Notes: generated from the sequence alone by a model not told the origin. Positions 18,790 through 28,181 are shown, numbered from the stretch's first letter. The stretch is DNA of 64,000 nt from Anabaena sp. FACHB-1237 (GCF_014696225.1 NZ_JACJPV010000008.1:1-64000), one strand, 5' to 3'. A program made the numbers and translations.

Positions 18790-19470
18790 TTAAATCAATC
18801 GTTTAGCGTAAGAACGTAGTTGTGTACCAGGAATGGAAATTGAATCCTCTCTTTTGTCACTGGTAAAATCAGGTACTTCTCCTGTCATCAGTTGCAAAAT
18901 ATCATCCGCTTGCATTTCTACTAACCATGTATTAAATTTTTCACGGCTAACTCGTTTACCTATTTCTCTTCTAATGCGATAAATAGGTACTAAATCATCT
19001 AAATTGTAATCCTCGTTCAACTTATCATAAACATCCAACGCCACAGTTTTAAACTCCTCATAGGAACTAATAACCTCAACTTTAACCCCATTATCTGACA
19101 CAACAGACGCAGGTACAACAACATCAACCTGACGGAACAATCGCAACAAAGAATTACCTACCCAAGCGCCAAGATTACTATTAAACTCAAACTCATCATT
19201 CCGTAAAGCAGCTTTTAATAAATTTAAACCTGTTGAAGAAGTGAGAGTATAAGTAATAGCCGATCCTTTTTTAGAAACAGTAATTGCGCCCTGATTCGTC
19301 AAATCATCTAAAATACCTTGATAATCAGTCATTTTCTGACCTTTAGGCACTATACGCTTACCTAACTTACCCCTAGCAACCTTTTCCTCACATCCCCCCA
19401 AATCCCACAACGCCAAGAGTAAACGAGTTTTAGCGTAACTTTCCTGTAAATCGTTAGTCTTTGAACTCAT
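18790..19470 (-). CDS. winged-helix protein, first gene of the ATPase-nuclease operon
   Basis: I start this gene at ATG 19470 (226 residues, MSSKTNDL); a longer open frame reaches 19632, but its extra 54 residues (ILKKNTINFL, YYNSSSYL) look like translated AT-rich leader. Residues 10-90 (ALWDLGGCEEKV, DYQGILDDLTNQGAI) have the pattern of a winged helix-turn-helix, and the C-terminal half has a FNTWLVEMQADDILQL helix like those of other winged-helix regulators. It could bind DNA to regulate the operon or to recruit the ATPase. No close family is recognised. Confidence 0.65.
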   Translation of the reverse strand: MSSKTNDLQESYAKTRLLLALWDLGGCEEKVARGKLGKRIVPKGQKMTDYQGILDDLTNQGAITVSKKGSAITYTLTSSTGLNLLKAALRNDEFEFNSNLGAWVGNSLLRLFRQVDVVVPASVVSDNGVKVEVISSYEEFKTVALDVYDKLNEDYNLDDLVPIYRIRREIGKRVSREKFNTWLVEMQADDILQLMTGEVPDFTSDKREDSISIPGTQLRSYAKRLI

Positions 19471-19982
19471 GGTAATGTGTGTTAAATAACTACTACTATT
19501 ATAATATTGTAACTTTGATGTCACCACAATCAGAAAATTTATTGTATTTTTTTTTAAAATTGCTGATAAAATTCTCAAAATATCTATACAAAAATCAACA
19601 GAAAATTTACGTAACTTATCAAAAAATAGCAACTGGTTAAGTTTACGTAAGCAAAAACTAAAATTACTCTCCAGCCATGGAAGGGGCTAGGGGCGTTAGG
19701 TTTTCAATTCTCTACATAAAAAAATTCTCTACATAAAAATAATAATTGAAAACCAGAGATAACCTTAAGGGAATAGGGGATTTTGTCGTTGATAAATCAT
19801 TTATAACTGCTATATTCACAGCATATTTTATGTCAATGCGGCACAAACACAAAATCATAAAACCCTTGTAGCACGGGCATCCTGCCTGTTAACCTTGTAC
19901 CTCATAACGAGTGGAAACTACTGTAATATTTTATCCATAATATGTTATCATTCTATTTGATCATTAAATAATCATTAATTCT
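19471..19982. other. intergenic region with inverted repeat and family-2 remnant
   Basis: This holds the presumed promoter of the winged-helix/ATPase/nuclease operon. At about 19700-19757 GGTTTTCAATT is matched by AATTGAAAACC, with two copies of TCTCTACATAAAA between them. At 19866-19925 lies a family-2 right half: GCACGGGCATCCTGCCTG, then GTACCTCATAACG and GGAAACTACTGTA. No gene is seen. Confidence 0.5.
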
Positions 19983-20897
19983 ATGTTTTTTAGTGTTGTT
20001 ATTCCCACTTATAATCGTTTACCAATTTTACAAAAGTGTCTCCAGGCTTTAGAATCACAAACTTTTACTGGTGATTATGAAATTATTTTAGTAGATGATG
20101 GTTCTACCGATGGTACAATTGATTGGTTACAACAAAATCAACAGAACTTTAATCATGTTAAATATTTTGTCCAAAATCATGGAGGTCCAGCGATCGCTCG
20201 CAATTTAGGCGTAGAAAAAGCCCAAGGTGATATAATCATTTTTATAGATAGTGATCTAGTAGTATTGTCTGATTTTCTCCAATCTCATTATCAGGCTTTA
20301 ATTACTGGAAAACAAAAACTAAAAAGTGATAAATTCTTTACCTATGGTGCAGTAATTAACACTGCCAACTTTGAAAACCCCACATCTGAACCCTACAAAA
20401 TAACTGACTTTTCCGCCGCATTTTTCGCCACTGGTAACGTCGCAATTCCTAAACATTGGTTAGAAACCGCAGGTTTATTTGATATCAATTTTCAACTTTA
20501 TGGTTGGGAAGATTTAGAATTAGGAGTAAGACTAAAAAAACTTGGTTTACAATTAATTAAATGTCCCCAAGCAGTAGGTTATCATTGGCATCCTGCCTTT
20601 AATTTAGCACAAATTCCTAAACTAATAGACCAAGAAATTCAACGCGGTAAAATGGGAGTTTTGTTTTACCAAAAACATCCCACTTGGGAAGTAAAAATGA
20701 TGATTCAAATGACATTCTTTCATCGTTTATTGTGGGGTATATTATCTTTAAATGGAATGTTAAATGAAAAAACAATGGCAGGTTTTTTGCAATGGTTAAT
20801 AGACTCAGGAAAACCACAATTAGCCTTAGAAATTGCCAGAATTTTCTTAAATTGGTATAATGTTAATGCGGTTTATGCAGCTTATCAACAAAAGTAG
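19983..20897 (+). CDS. family 2 glycosyltransferase
   Basis: 304 residues of GT-A fold. VVIPTYNRLPILQKCL is at the start, LVDDGSTDGTIDWL near 39-52 (nucleotide-sugar binding), and FIDSDLVVL near 90 is the DxD-like metal site; GWEDLELGVRLKKLG near 178 is the conserved acceptor-side block seen in chondroitin-synthase-like members. No membrane segment is evident, so it probably acts at the inner face of the membrane on cell-surface polysaccharide or protein glycans; the sugar is unknown. It stands alone and converges with the acyltransferase gene. Confidence 0.88.
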   Translation: MFFSVVIPTYNRLPILQKCLQALESQTFTGDYEIILVDDGSTDGTIDWLQQNQQNFNHVKYFVQNHGGPAIARNLGVEKAQGDIIIFIDSDLVVLSDFLQSHYQALITGKQKLKSDKFFTYGAVINTANFENPTSEPYKITDFSAAFFATGNVAIPKHWLETAGLFDINFQLYGWEDLELGVRLKKLGLQLIKCPQAVGYHWHPAFNLAQIPKLIDQEIQRGKMGVLFYQKHPTWEVKMMIQMTFFHRLLWGILSLNGMLNEKTMAGFLQWLIDSGKPQLALEIARIFLNWYNVNAVYAAYQQK

Positions 20898-21071
20898 AGA
20901 ACAAATAGAAAAATACAGGAGGTTGTAATTCTAAAAACCGAGAAAATTCAAGAAAACAATCTCTATAAATGATAAATGTGATTTTTATGCTTGGGCTGAA
21001 GCACATATTAATCTATTATTAATCTATTATTAATCTATTATTAAATCTAATGATGACTTCATGGCATAATA

Positions 21072-22490
21072 TCAATCATCAATCACGAATTCTTCTAACC
21101 TCTTAAATAAATCTTCTGTTAAATTACTTACCCCCTGTCTTAAAACCTGTTTATCCCCTTGACAACTTTGCCATCTTTCAGTTACAGAAATAGCTGTTCC
21201 GATAGTAATTTTTGCTTGTTTATAACCTAAATTTGGCCTTCCCTTAGAACTAGAATCTTTAATTCTTGATACCATATCAAACATCAATAATAGCGTTTCT
21301 GCAAATCTATCTGCTGTAGGGTTTTCTAAAATATAATTAGCTGTAACTGCGACAAAACTTTCTGCTATTCTCATGTGGTTCATTTTTAAAGATGCTTCGG
21401 CTGCTACCCAGTCAGCAAGCCCTTTTTGCAAAGGAGATAAATTATCAATATTAGTAATATCATCTCGATAAATATAATTCCAACCAGCTTCTTCTAGTTT
21501 TCTACATCTATCAATAAAATTACCCTGACATGGAACATTAAAATACTGTTCACATACGTTTAAAGCTGTATCCATTAACCTGTGTAATTTAATTATTAAA
21601 ATCTCATTTTCATAGGTTTCTACTATCTCAATAACAGGAAATTTTTGATGATAAAACTTTTGATAGAAACCCTCCATTTCCGAGATTAAATAATTTGCTA
21701 AACGCAATATTCTCACATAAAGATGTTTCTCTCTTTCTTGATATTCGTAATTATCAGAACTAACAAATATTCCTAAACCACTATCAATTTCTAACCTACT
21801 TAATAACTGATTGATTTTTTGCCAAGGTGGATTAATATAACTATATTTAATACCCACTGGAATAATAAATACTTCTTCTTGTCTATGATTTTTTTCTATA
21901 TCTTCTACACACCAAAAACCCAATTGAGATACTCCTGGTTCTAACGGACTGACTATACCACTATGTCCATTTGTACCACCTTCTGGCGCAACAGCGATCG
22001 GCATTTTCCCATTCATAAACAATTCTCTAGCGATTTGAATAGCATTTCTATCCGCCCTTTTCCCTCTACGAATGGGTATCCCTCCTGCACAAGAAAATAA
22101 CCATCCTAACCAATCTCCAGCCCATATTGTCATACCACGTTCATACATAAAATGAGTATAAAGTGGATATTTTAAAGCAATTTGTTTTTCACGTGCTACC
22201 CTGGGAATAATACGAGATAGCAAATATAACATAGTTAACGGATCTTCCACTTCAGGATGACGAAAAGCTATTAAAAAACGCACCTTACCCTGTTGAAATT
22301 CCTGATATAATTTGGCTAAAATTTCTGCATTTTCCGCTTCTATCTGGGTAATGCCCGCAGGTAACCAAGGTTTAATTCTAAATCGGAGAATCAACGGTAG
22401 CATCCAAGATATAATTTGTACAACCCAAAGGTTAAATTTTTGGGGAATGAATTTTAAAGCTGGTTGGGTATTATATATAAATTTAGGCAT
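21072..22490 (-). CDS. PlsC-like acyltransferase
   Basis: 472 residues from ATG 22490. The HX4D catalytic motif is HPEVED (near 80), with GGIPIRRGKRADRN near 140 and AVAPEGGTNG near 170, the glycerophosphate-binding blocks of the 1-acylglycerol-3-phosphate acyltransferase superfamily. The C-terminal 250 residues are an extension not found in standard PlsC, so the acceptor may differ. A longer frame reaching 22658 would add a KLIKLIKLIK stretch encoded by a 9-bp microsatellite and is probably not translated. A hydrophobic segment near 20-35 suggests a membrane-bound enzyme. Confidence 0.78.
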   Translation of the reverse strand: MPKFIYNTQPALKFIPQKFNLWVVQIISWMLPLILRFRIKPWLPAGITQIEAENAEILAKLYQEFQQGKVRFLIAFRHPEVEDPLTMLYLLSRIIPRVAREKQIALKYPLYTHFMYERGMTIWAGDWLGWLFSCAGGIPIRRGKRADRNAIQIARELFMNGKMPIAVAPEGGTNGHSGIVSPLEPGVSQLGFWCVEDIEKNHRQEEVFIIPVGIKYSYINPPWQKINQLLSRLEIDSGLGIFVSSDNYEYQEREKHLYVRILRLANYLISEMEGFYQKFYHQKFPVIEIVETYENEILIIKLHRLMDTALNVCEQYFNVPCQGNFIDRCRKLEEAGWNYIYRDDITNIDNLSPLQKGLADWVAAEASLKMNHMRIAESFVAVTANYILENPTADRFAETLLLMFDMVSRIKDSSSKGRPNLGYKQAKITIGTAISVTERWQSCQGDKQVLRQGVSNLTEDLFKRLEEFVIDD

Positions 22491-22529
22491 TGAAGCGAGT
22501 TTTTCTCCGAGTATTATTGTGGATAAAGG

Positions 22530-22571
22530 TTTTATTAGTTTTATTAGTTTTATTAGTTTTATTAGTTTTAT
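22530..22571. repeat. 9-bp microsatellite
   Basis: TTTTATTAG is repeated four times exactly plus a partial unit, upstream of the acyltransferase start. The unit length is a multiple of three, so it keeps the minus-strand frame open and makes a false N-terminal extension. Confidence 0.85.
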
Positions 22572-22822
22572 GGCGTTAGTGATTATGTCCCAGGTAAAAA
22601 ATCTAACGCAGCTAAACGCAGCCAAACGCAGATTTTCTTGTAAGGTTTTAAATGCCACATCGGATAAGTGTTAATTTATTAGGTATGTCAGGTGTGTCAG
22701 ATATGATAAATCTGTTGATTGATAGAATTTATAGAGTCTGACGTGGTTGGTGAGTTTGCCGAACCACACCCTACTTATCTTTTAATGCATTAAAATATTA
22801 TTCCTATATCATCTATCATAAT

Positions 22823-23455
22823 ATGAATAAATCATCAGATCGACGAAAATTTGCCCCAGCAACTCAACGTAACCGTGAACCTATCTTAGAGATACTTTTA
22901 CAGGTTTTACCAAAAAAAGGTACAGTTTTAGAAGTGGCTAGTGGTACTGGTGAACATGGTATATTTTTTTCTTACCATTTAGCACCGCGTATATGGCTAC
23001 CTTCTGATCCTAACCCAGAAATGCGTGCTAGTATTACCGCTTGGCAGGAGTTTTTACCCTGTGATTATATTCTCCCACCTTTGGATTTAGATGCCAGTGC
23101 AGAATTTTGGCCGGTGGAAAGAGATTTTATACTAGAATCGCCTATTACTGCTATTGTCAATATTAACATGATTCATATTTCTCCTTGGTCCGCTTGTTTG
23201 GGACTTATGGCTGGTGCGGGACGAATTTTGACCTCTGGTGGTATTTTATATTTATATGGTCCCTATAAACAAAATGGTGACCATACTGCACCCAGTAATG
23301 CTAGTTTTGATGAATATTTGCAGTCTCACAATTCTGCCTGGGGAGTGCGTAATTTGCAAGATGTTATTGCAGCAGCAGCAGCAAATAATTTAAAGTTAGA
23401 ACAGGTTTACTCTATGCCTGCTAATAATTTATCAGTGGTTTTTTCTCATCTTTAA
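22823..23455 (+). CDS. DUF938 family SAM-dependent methyltransferase-like protein
   Basis: 210 residues. The FAPATQRNREPIL opening, VLEVASGTGEHGIFF (SAM-binding motif I, about 36-50), SDPNPEMRASI (ribose-binding) and INMIHISPWSA with YGPYKQNG are hallmarks of the DUF938 family. These are Rossmann-fold proteins expected to bind S-adenosylmethionine; the substrate is unknown. The gene is monocistronic. A fragment of the family-3 repeat (CGAACCACACCCTAC) lies upstream, and a GATCCCCGACTT hairpin follows the stop. Confidence 0.85.
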   Translation: MNKSSDRRKFAPATQRNREPILEILLQVLPKKGTVLEVASGTGEHGIFFSYHLAPRIWLPSDPNPEMRASITAWQEFLPCDYILPPLDLDASAEFWPVERDFILESPITAIVNINMIHISPWSACLGLMAGAGRILTSGGILYLYGPYKQNGDHTAPSNASFDEYLQSHNSAWGVRNLQDVIAAAAANNLKLEQVYSMPANNLSVVFSHL

Positions 23456-23496
23456 TAATTTTCATTCAATAGTTTTTACTTAATAATGAACAACCA

Positions 23497-23527
23497 GATC
23501 CCCGACTTTTTCAAAAAGTCGGGGATC
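23497..23527. terminator. GATCCCCGACTT hairpin after the DUF938 gene
   Basis: A perfect inverted repeat, GATCCCCGACTTTTT and its complement with a one-base loop, 41 bases after the stop. The same stem recurs after other genes (36554, 48814 in variant form), so it is either a terminator or a dispersed palindrome used as one. Confidence 0.6.
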
Positions 23528-23611
23528 TTCAACGTCTGGATTTACGTTATATTATCTATCATCTTATCATCTTAGGCATTTTTTAGTCCTCTCATTATCC
23601 ACATCCCCTGA

Positions 23612-23715
23612 TAAGCTAATGTGCAGCACTCACTGTATAATTAAAAAACCTAAAGTTACAGTAGCACAAGCATCTTGCTTGTACTAATTATTCAAGTTAA
23701 AAGCACAACAGCTTA
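23612..23715 (+). mobile_element. 104-bp family-1 miniature element (copy A)
   Basis: Ends TAAGCTAATGTGC and GCACAACAGCTTA form imperfect terminal inverted repeats, each bounded by TA as expected for an IS630/Tc1-type target duplication. The inside has the hairpin ACAAGCATCTTGCTTGT. This copy differs at three bases from the copies at 42196 and 52012. Its last base is the A of the ATG of the DUF3146 gene. Confidence 0.85.
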
Positions 23716-23978
23716 TGACTTATAAACGTCTTCCAGAAACCACTGCTTATGTGAAAATCACCAGTCAATCTTGGGAATTTGGCTTTTTTGAAGGTGAAGT
23801 CACCGCAGGTAGCTATAATTGGCATTTTAAATGGCATTTCCGCCAAAGTAAATTAGTGGTTAAACCCTCTCAAGGTCGTGCTTTAATTAAAGAACCTTTG
23901 GGGCGTTTTTTGGAACAAAGGGATTATCAATTAGAGCCTGGAGGAGACTATAATTTTACTATTCGGGCAGAATTGTAA
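23715..23978 (+). CDS. DUF3146 family protein
   Basis: An 87-residue cyanobacterial conserved protein. The ETTAYVKITSQSW opening and the GRALIKEPLGRFLEQ and YQLEPGGDYNFTIRAEL blocks fit the DUF3146 family; function is unknown. It is small, rich in beta-strand-forming and aromatic residues, and lacks a signal peptide. The start ATG uses the last A of a 104-bp mobile element, so any leader or promoter close by is element-derived and no Shine-Dalgarno is present. An inverted copy of the same element follows 107 bases after the stop. Confidence 0.75.
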   Translation: MTYKRLPETTAYVKITSQSWEFGFFEGEVTAGSYNWHFKWHFRQSKLVVKPSQGRALIKEPLGRFLEQRDYQLEPGGDYNFTIRAEL

Positions 23979-24085
23979 CGTGCAGATCAAGGAGTCAGAA
24001 TATCAAGAATTAAAAAATAAGAATTTTCAATGTTGAATTTTTATTAGGATCCTTAGGATCGTTTTCCTTTATTGCTGTCACCTAT

Positions 24086-24189
24086 TAAGCTGTTGTGCCT
24101 TTAACTTGAATAATTAATACAAGCAAGATGCTTGTGCTACTGTAACTTCAGGTTTTTTATTTATACAGTGAGTGCTGCACATTAGCTTA
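24086..24189 (-). mobile_element. 104-bp family-1 miniature element (copy B, inverted)
   Basis: Reverse orientation of the copy at 23612, differing from the 42196 copy by one base. Its outer end overlaps the 3' end of the YqgF-like gene and supplies that gene's last codons and TAA. With copy A it brackets the DUF3146 gene as an inverted pair of 578 bp in total. Confidence 0.85.
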
Positions 24190-24607
24190 CCTGTAATTTC
24201 AATTTCAAATATCTTTCAATTAATAATATAGCTACTATGTCATCAATAGGCCTAGGAGGTTGTCTCATTCCTTGAGGTATGAGTTTTTTTATTCCTTGGG
24301 GTGGATACATTTGCCAATAGCGATCGCGTGCTTCTAATGTGCTATTTCTTTCATCTACCAATACAATTTTCATGGCTTTATTCAATTCTTGATCCAGTTT
24401 TTTTCGCCATTTTTTTGATGTGGTTTGATCTCCCATTACTAATAAGTCAACACCAAATTTTTCACACCATTTATCAATACTTACTATTGCTTCCTCTGCT
24501 AACACCACTTGATGATCATATAATGTCTGATCTGTTCCCATTACCGCTAAACCACATTTATCTTTACCAGGATCAAATCCTAAAATTATCATTTCTGTAT
24601 TTTTCAT
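24182..24607 (-). CDS. YqgF/RuvX-like RNase H-fold protein
   Basis: 141 residues with an RNase H-like start, ILGFDPGKDKCGLAV (catalytic-type Asp in GFDPG), VLVDERNSTLEARDRYW near 80-96 (second acidic site) and PIDDIVAILLIERYL near the end (third acidic site). The order matches the pre-16S rRNA-processing nuclease YqgF / putative Holliday junction resolvase group, although it is not the canonical short yqgF gene. The last residues (VS and the stop) come from an inserted 104-bp element. It is the third gene after ntcA and the DUF3084 gene, 61 bases downstream, and may share their transcript. Confidence 0.75.
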   Translation of the reverse strand: MKNTEMIILGFDPGKDKCGLAVMGTDQTLYDHQVVLAEEAIVSIDKWCEKFGVDLLVMGDQTTSKKWRKKLDQELNKAMKIVLVDERNSTLEARDRYWQMYPPQGIKKLIPQGMRQPPRPIDDIVAILLIERYLKLKLQVS

Positions 24608-24668
24608 CTTTGTTAGTTAATTTTTCTGTTAATCTTCAAAATCTTCAATTATCAACTATTCATTAATC

Positions 24669-26117
24669 TTACGTACTTAAAATAACTTCTCCCCTGACAA
24701 TAGCTAATAATTTAACTTTCAATGGACCAACTGTATAAGTATCTTCTGCCGCAACCGCTTTAATTTCTACTTCTTCTTTTATCTCCTGTAATTCTGTCAC
24801 AAATTTAACAAAATTTCCATCTATTTGTACTGTTTCAACAATACGAGCATTTCGAGCGCGAAATTCAGAAGCAGAGATTAAGTAATCCAATTTTTGACCT
24901 AATTCCTCTAATGTCATATTTTTTAAATCTGCTATGGTTGTGGCTACTATTTGCCCAGAATAAAATACCAATTGATTTTTAGCTACATCACTAAAAAATT
25001 CTATTTGTTTTTCGCCTCTTACATAATTACCAGCAGAAAATATCCTCACTACATATTCTTTGCCATCCTGAATTTGTTTAGTTAATTGTTCCACTTTATC
25101 TTTAGTTATTCTTAATATTACGTCATTCCTAGGATTTGTTCCAGGTTCAGTTAATTGAATATTAGCATTGCGATTGGCATTTTGTAAAATTTGTACAACT
25201 ACTTGTTGGGCAATTTCTGGTTTATTCACTTTAGTTACAGTAGAACTAATCACTTGATTTCTCACTAAACCTAATTTACCTAATCTTAAATCACGATACG
25301 ATTGATAATATTTTTCTAATCTTGCTACTTCCTTTTCTAAAAAACTTTGTTGTTTTTCTAATTCTTTTAACCGAGATTCTCTCGTAGCAATAATTTCTTC
25401 CCTTTGTTTAATTTCTAAGTTACGATTCTGAATTAATTGATCTAATTTGGTAATTTTGCGATCGCGTTTTTCAATTGCTGTTTTTGCTTCATTAATTGCT
25501 ACTTGTGCTTCTTTATATAATTTCTCTCTTTCAGCTTTTAATTCTGTTACTACTCGTTGTAATGTCTCTCTTTGATTATATAAACTTTGTAACTCATTCC
25601 TTGCTCTTTGATATTGAAATACTGTATCACCTAACTTTTTTTGGCTATCATTGAGTTGAGATTGAGTCTTAGCTTGTTGTGTTAAAGTCTTATTTAATCT
25701 GGCTTGGGTCGCTTTTTGTCTAGCATTAGCAGCTTTTAACGACTGATTTATGTCTTTTAATTCCTCCTTAGCTTTATTTTGTTCTAACCTCGCATTATTT
25801 AATGCCTTCTCTACTTGACTCTTTTGAGTTTCTGTAATTTTTAACTGTTCCCTTTTATCTCTTAAATCTTTTTGGATATCTTCTAGCTCAAACACACCCT
25901 TACGTAAACCCTCATCTGCCGCAAATAAAATTGCTAAAGTAGATGCCGAAATTAAACCTCCTGTAAAAATTGTGACTATTACCGCCGTCTTTTTCGGACG
26001 CAAGTTAAAAAGTGAGAGGCGTGCCTTGCCAACCCGTGTGCCAATTCTGTCGCCCACGGTGGCAATAACACCTCCCAAAATTAAAATTGCTGCTATCAGA
26101 ATATACCCAGTAGTCAT
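24669..26117 (-). CDS. DUF3084 coiled-coil membrane protein
   Basis: 482 residues. Two hydrophobic segments (about 3-20 and 45-66) anchor the N-terminus; residues 75-270 are a long coiled coil rich in K, E, Q and R; the C-terminal 200 residues form a compact domain (FSAGNYVRGEKQIEFF near 360). This layout is the cyanobacterial DUF3084 family, of unknown function. It starts 19 bases after the ntcA stop, a close pairing that suggests co-transcription with the nitrogen regulator. A structural or envelope role is possible from the coil plus anchor, but that is inference. Confidence 0.85.
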   Translation of the reverse strand: MTTGYILIAAILILGGVIATVGDRIGTRVGKARLSLFNLRPKKTAVIVTIFTGGLISASTLAILFAADEGLRKGVFELEDIQKDLRDKREQLKITETQKSQVEKALNNARLEQNKAKEELKDINQSLKAANARQKATQARLNKTLTQQAKTQSQLNDSQKKLGDTVFQYQRARNELQSLYNQRETLQRVVTELKAEREKLYKEAQVAINEAKTAIEKRDRKITKLDQLIQNRNLEIKQREEIIATRESRLKELEKQQSFLEKEVARLEKYYQSYRDLRLGKLGLVRNQVISSTVTKVNKPEIAQQVVVQILQNANRNANIQLTEPGTNPRNDVILRITKDKVEQLTKQIQDGKEYVVRIFSAGNYVRGEKQIEFFSDVAKNQLVFYSGQIVATTIADLKNMTLEELGQKLDYLISASEFRARNARIVETVQIDGNFVKFVTELQEIKEEVEIKAVAAEDTYTVGPLKVKLLAIVRGEVILST

Positions 26118-26136
26118 TCAATAGGAACTTATGGGT

Positions 26137-26808
26137 TTAAGTAAACTGTTTGCTTAATGTAACAGGTTTATGCACAGTAATTTTCTTTTTGTGAATAGAA
26201 ATCATTTTTTTCTCGCGGAGATCCCCTAGTAATCTAGTAACAGTAACACGAGTAGAACCAATAGCTTCAGCGATCGCCTGATGAGATAATTTTAAATCTA
26301 TGGTAATCCCATCAGCACAAGGAACACCAAAATCTCGACACAGAATTAACAGAAAACTGATTAAACGGGAACCCATATCACGATGTGCTAGAGTTTCAAT
26401 CATCATTTCTGTTTGTAAAATTCGTGAAGATAACCCCCGCAACATTAACATTGATAATTCTGGATTTTCTTTTAAAGCTTGTTCAACTTGTTCAATCGGC
26501 GATGACAATAGCTCCACCGTTGTAAAAGCCACCGCATGGTAAAATCGATCTGACTTATTGCCCGTCAATAAAGACAAGACGCCAAACACACTATTTTCCC
26601 GCAGCAATGCCACCGTTATTTCTTCTCCTGCTTCATACACCCTGGAAAGTTTTACCGCACCCGTGAGAAGAAAATAAACTCTTTCAGCCGGATCACCAGG
26701 AAAAAAGATCGTCTTATTGCGTTCAAACGTCTCCACAACTGGAGGAAACGCCCCAGTTGCCATTTGCCGAAACACATTTGCCAGGGCTTTATCTTGTGTC
26801 ACAATCAT
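26137..26808 (-). CDS. ntcA: global nitrogen regulator NtcA
   Basis: NtcA is the CRP-family activator that senses 2-oxoglutarate and turns on nitrogen assimilation and heterocyst genes in cyanobacteria. With start ATG 26808 the protein has 223 residues ([13 protein letters not shown]), the standard length; an in-frame start at 26832 would add eight residues. Residues 20-130 are the cyclic-nucleotide-type effector domain ([16 protein letters not shown]), and [20 protein letters not shown] near 173-192 is the DNA-reading helix-turn-helix. The 370-base upstream gap shared with fabI should hold its promoters. Confidence 0.97.
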   Translation of the reverse strand: MIVTQDKALANVFRQMATGAFPPVVETFERNKTIFFPGDPAERVYFLLTGAVKLSRVYEAGEEITVALLRENSVFGVLSLLTGNKSDRFYHAVAFTTVELLSSPIEQVEQALKENPELSMLMLRGLSSRILQTEMMIETLAHRDMGSRLISFLLILCRDFGVPCADGITIDLKLSHQAIAEAIGSTRVTVTRLLGDLREKKMISIHKKKITVHKPVTLSKQFT

Positions 26809-26832
26809 CTCCCTTCCCCTACCCAATGCCAA

Positions 26833-27204
26833 AGAACAGAACTAATTACCTAAGAATACACCTGAAAAATCAATAAATCACCGTCAAGGTTTCTCAATAT
26901 TTCTGTTTTTTCCGATACTCAAAGCCTTAATTTCTGATTCTTCCTGTATTTATGATACATCATTATTGTACAATTGATCTAGTAATTTTTGATAAGTGGT
27001 TTCACTAATTGTCCTCCCTAATTTTTTCTCTGTTCATCTGCTATGTTTTGACAATTATTGAGAATATTTATAATGATTCTGACCCATTTTATGCTATTTG
27101 ATATCAATTTTTCCCACCTTGCCCAAAATCATTTATCCAATCACAGGCTAACAGGTGTCAGATTCTAGTAAGCTGCTAATGATCTAGATCACTGTCGTCC
27201 ATCA
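26833..27204. other. divergent promoter region of ntcA and fabI
   Basis: The gap separates two divergent genes. It contains GTATTTATGATAC (26946-26958), a palindrome with GTA and TAC seven bases apart, one short of the NtcA consensus spacing of eight, so I do not call it an NtcA site. No RNA gene or repeat is seen. Confidence 0.4.
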
Positions 27205-27216
27205 TTGAGAATTTTT

Positions 27217-27993
27217 ATGTTGAATCTCGCTGGAAAAAATGCCTTAGTTACAGGTATTGCTAATAACCGTTCTATTGCTTGGGGAATAGCCCAACAACTC
27301 CATAAAGCAGGTGCTAATTTGGGCATTACCTACTTACCCGATGACAAAGGAAAATTTGAAAAAAAAGTTTCAGAATTAGTAGAACCCTTACAGCCAAGCC
27401 TTTTCCTGCCTTGTAATGTGGAGAATGATCAACAAATTCAGGACACTTTTCAAACTGTCCAGGAAAAATGGGGTAGATTAGATATTTTAATCCATTGTTT
27501 AGCCTTTGCAAATCGAGATGATTTAACAGGCAACTTTAGCCAAACCTCCCGTGCTGGTTTTCAAAAGGCTTTGGAAGTTAGCACTTATTCTATGATTCAG
27601 TTAAGCGGATCCGCAAAACCTTTAATGACAGAAGGTGGAAGTATTATTACGCTCTCATATTTAGGAGCAGTGCGGGCAATTCCTAATTATAATGTTATGG
27701 GTATAGCTAAAGCAGGATTAGAAGCAAGTGTACGTTATTTGGCAGCCGAAATGGGTCCTCAAAACATTCGGGTTAATGGTATTTCTGCAGGACCAATTCG
27801 CACCTTAGCATCATCCGCGGTGGGGGGAATATTAGACATGATTCATCATGTGGAAGAAGTAGCACCTTTACGTCGTACCGTTACCCAATTAGAAGTAGGT
27901 AATACTGCGGCATTTCTATGTAGCGACTTATCCTCTGGAATTACAGGACAAATTATCTATGTAGATGCAGGATATGAAATGATGGGAATGTAA
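27217..27993 (+). CDS. fabI: enoyl-[acyl-carrier-protein] reductase (NADH)
   Basis: FabI makes the last reduction of each fatty-acid elongation cycle. From ATG 27217 the protein has 258 residues. It is an SDR-fold enzyme with VTGIANNRSIAWGIA near the N-terminus (the FabI form of the nucleotide-binding loop), LDILIHCLAFA near 91, and the catalytic Y-x6-K with YNVMGIAKAGLEASVRYLA near 155-173; GPIRTLASSAVGG follows. A TTG start at 27205 would add four residues and is less likely. It is divergent from ntcA. Confidence 0.96.
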   Translation: MLNLAGKNALVTGIANNRSIAWGIAQQLHKAGANLGITYLPDDKGKFEKKVSELVEPLQPSLFLPCNVENDQQIQDTFQTVQEKWGRLDILIHCLAFANRDDLTGNFSQTSRAGFQKALEVSTYSMIQLSGSAKPLMTEGGSIITLSYLGAVRAIPNYNVMGIAKAGLEASVRYLAAEMGPQNIRVNGISAGPIRTLASSAVGGILDMIHHVEEVAPLRRTVTQLEVGNTAAFLCSDLSSGITGQIIYVDAGYEMMGM

Positions 27994-28181
27994 TTTTTAG
28001 GAGATCGAGGAGTCAGAAGGGTGCAGAGAGCGAAGTTGGGAATTAGTAAAATTAGTCGCTTTTAACCGACTTGAGCTTTTAGACAAGGAATTTATTCCCA
28101 GGTTTATATTCAGAAGTCAGAATAAACAATTTTTTCCTCTGCACCCTGCACCCCGCACTGTGTTATCCAGGAGATTAATAA

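Noticed and set aside
19471..19632. 54-residue N-terminal extension of the winged-helix protein
   Set aside because: It reads as AT-rich leader and the ATG at 19470 starts a sensible soluble protein.
22491..22658. N-terminal extension of the acyltransferase
   Set aside because: It is encoded by a 9-bp microsatellite (KLIKLIK) and has no family match.
26946..26958. NtcA box upstream of ntcA
   Set aside because: GTA and TAC are seven bases apart, not the required eight.
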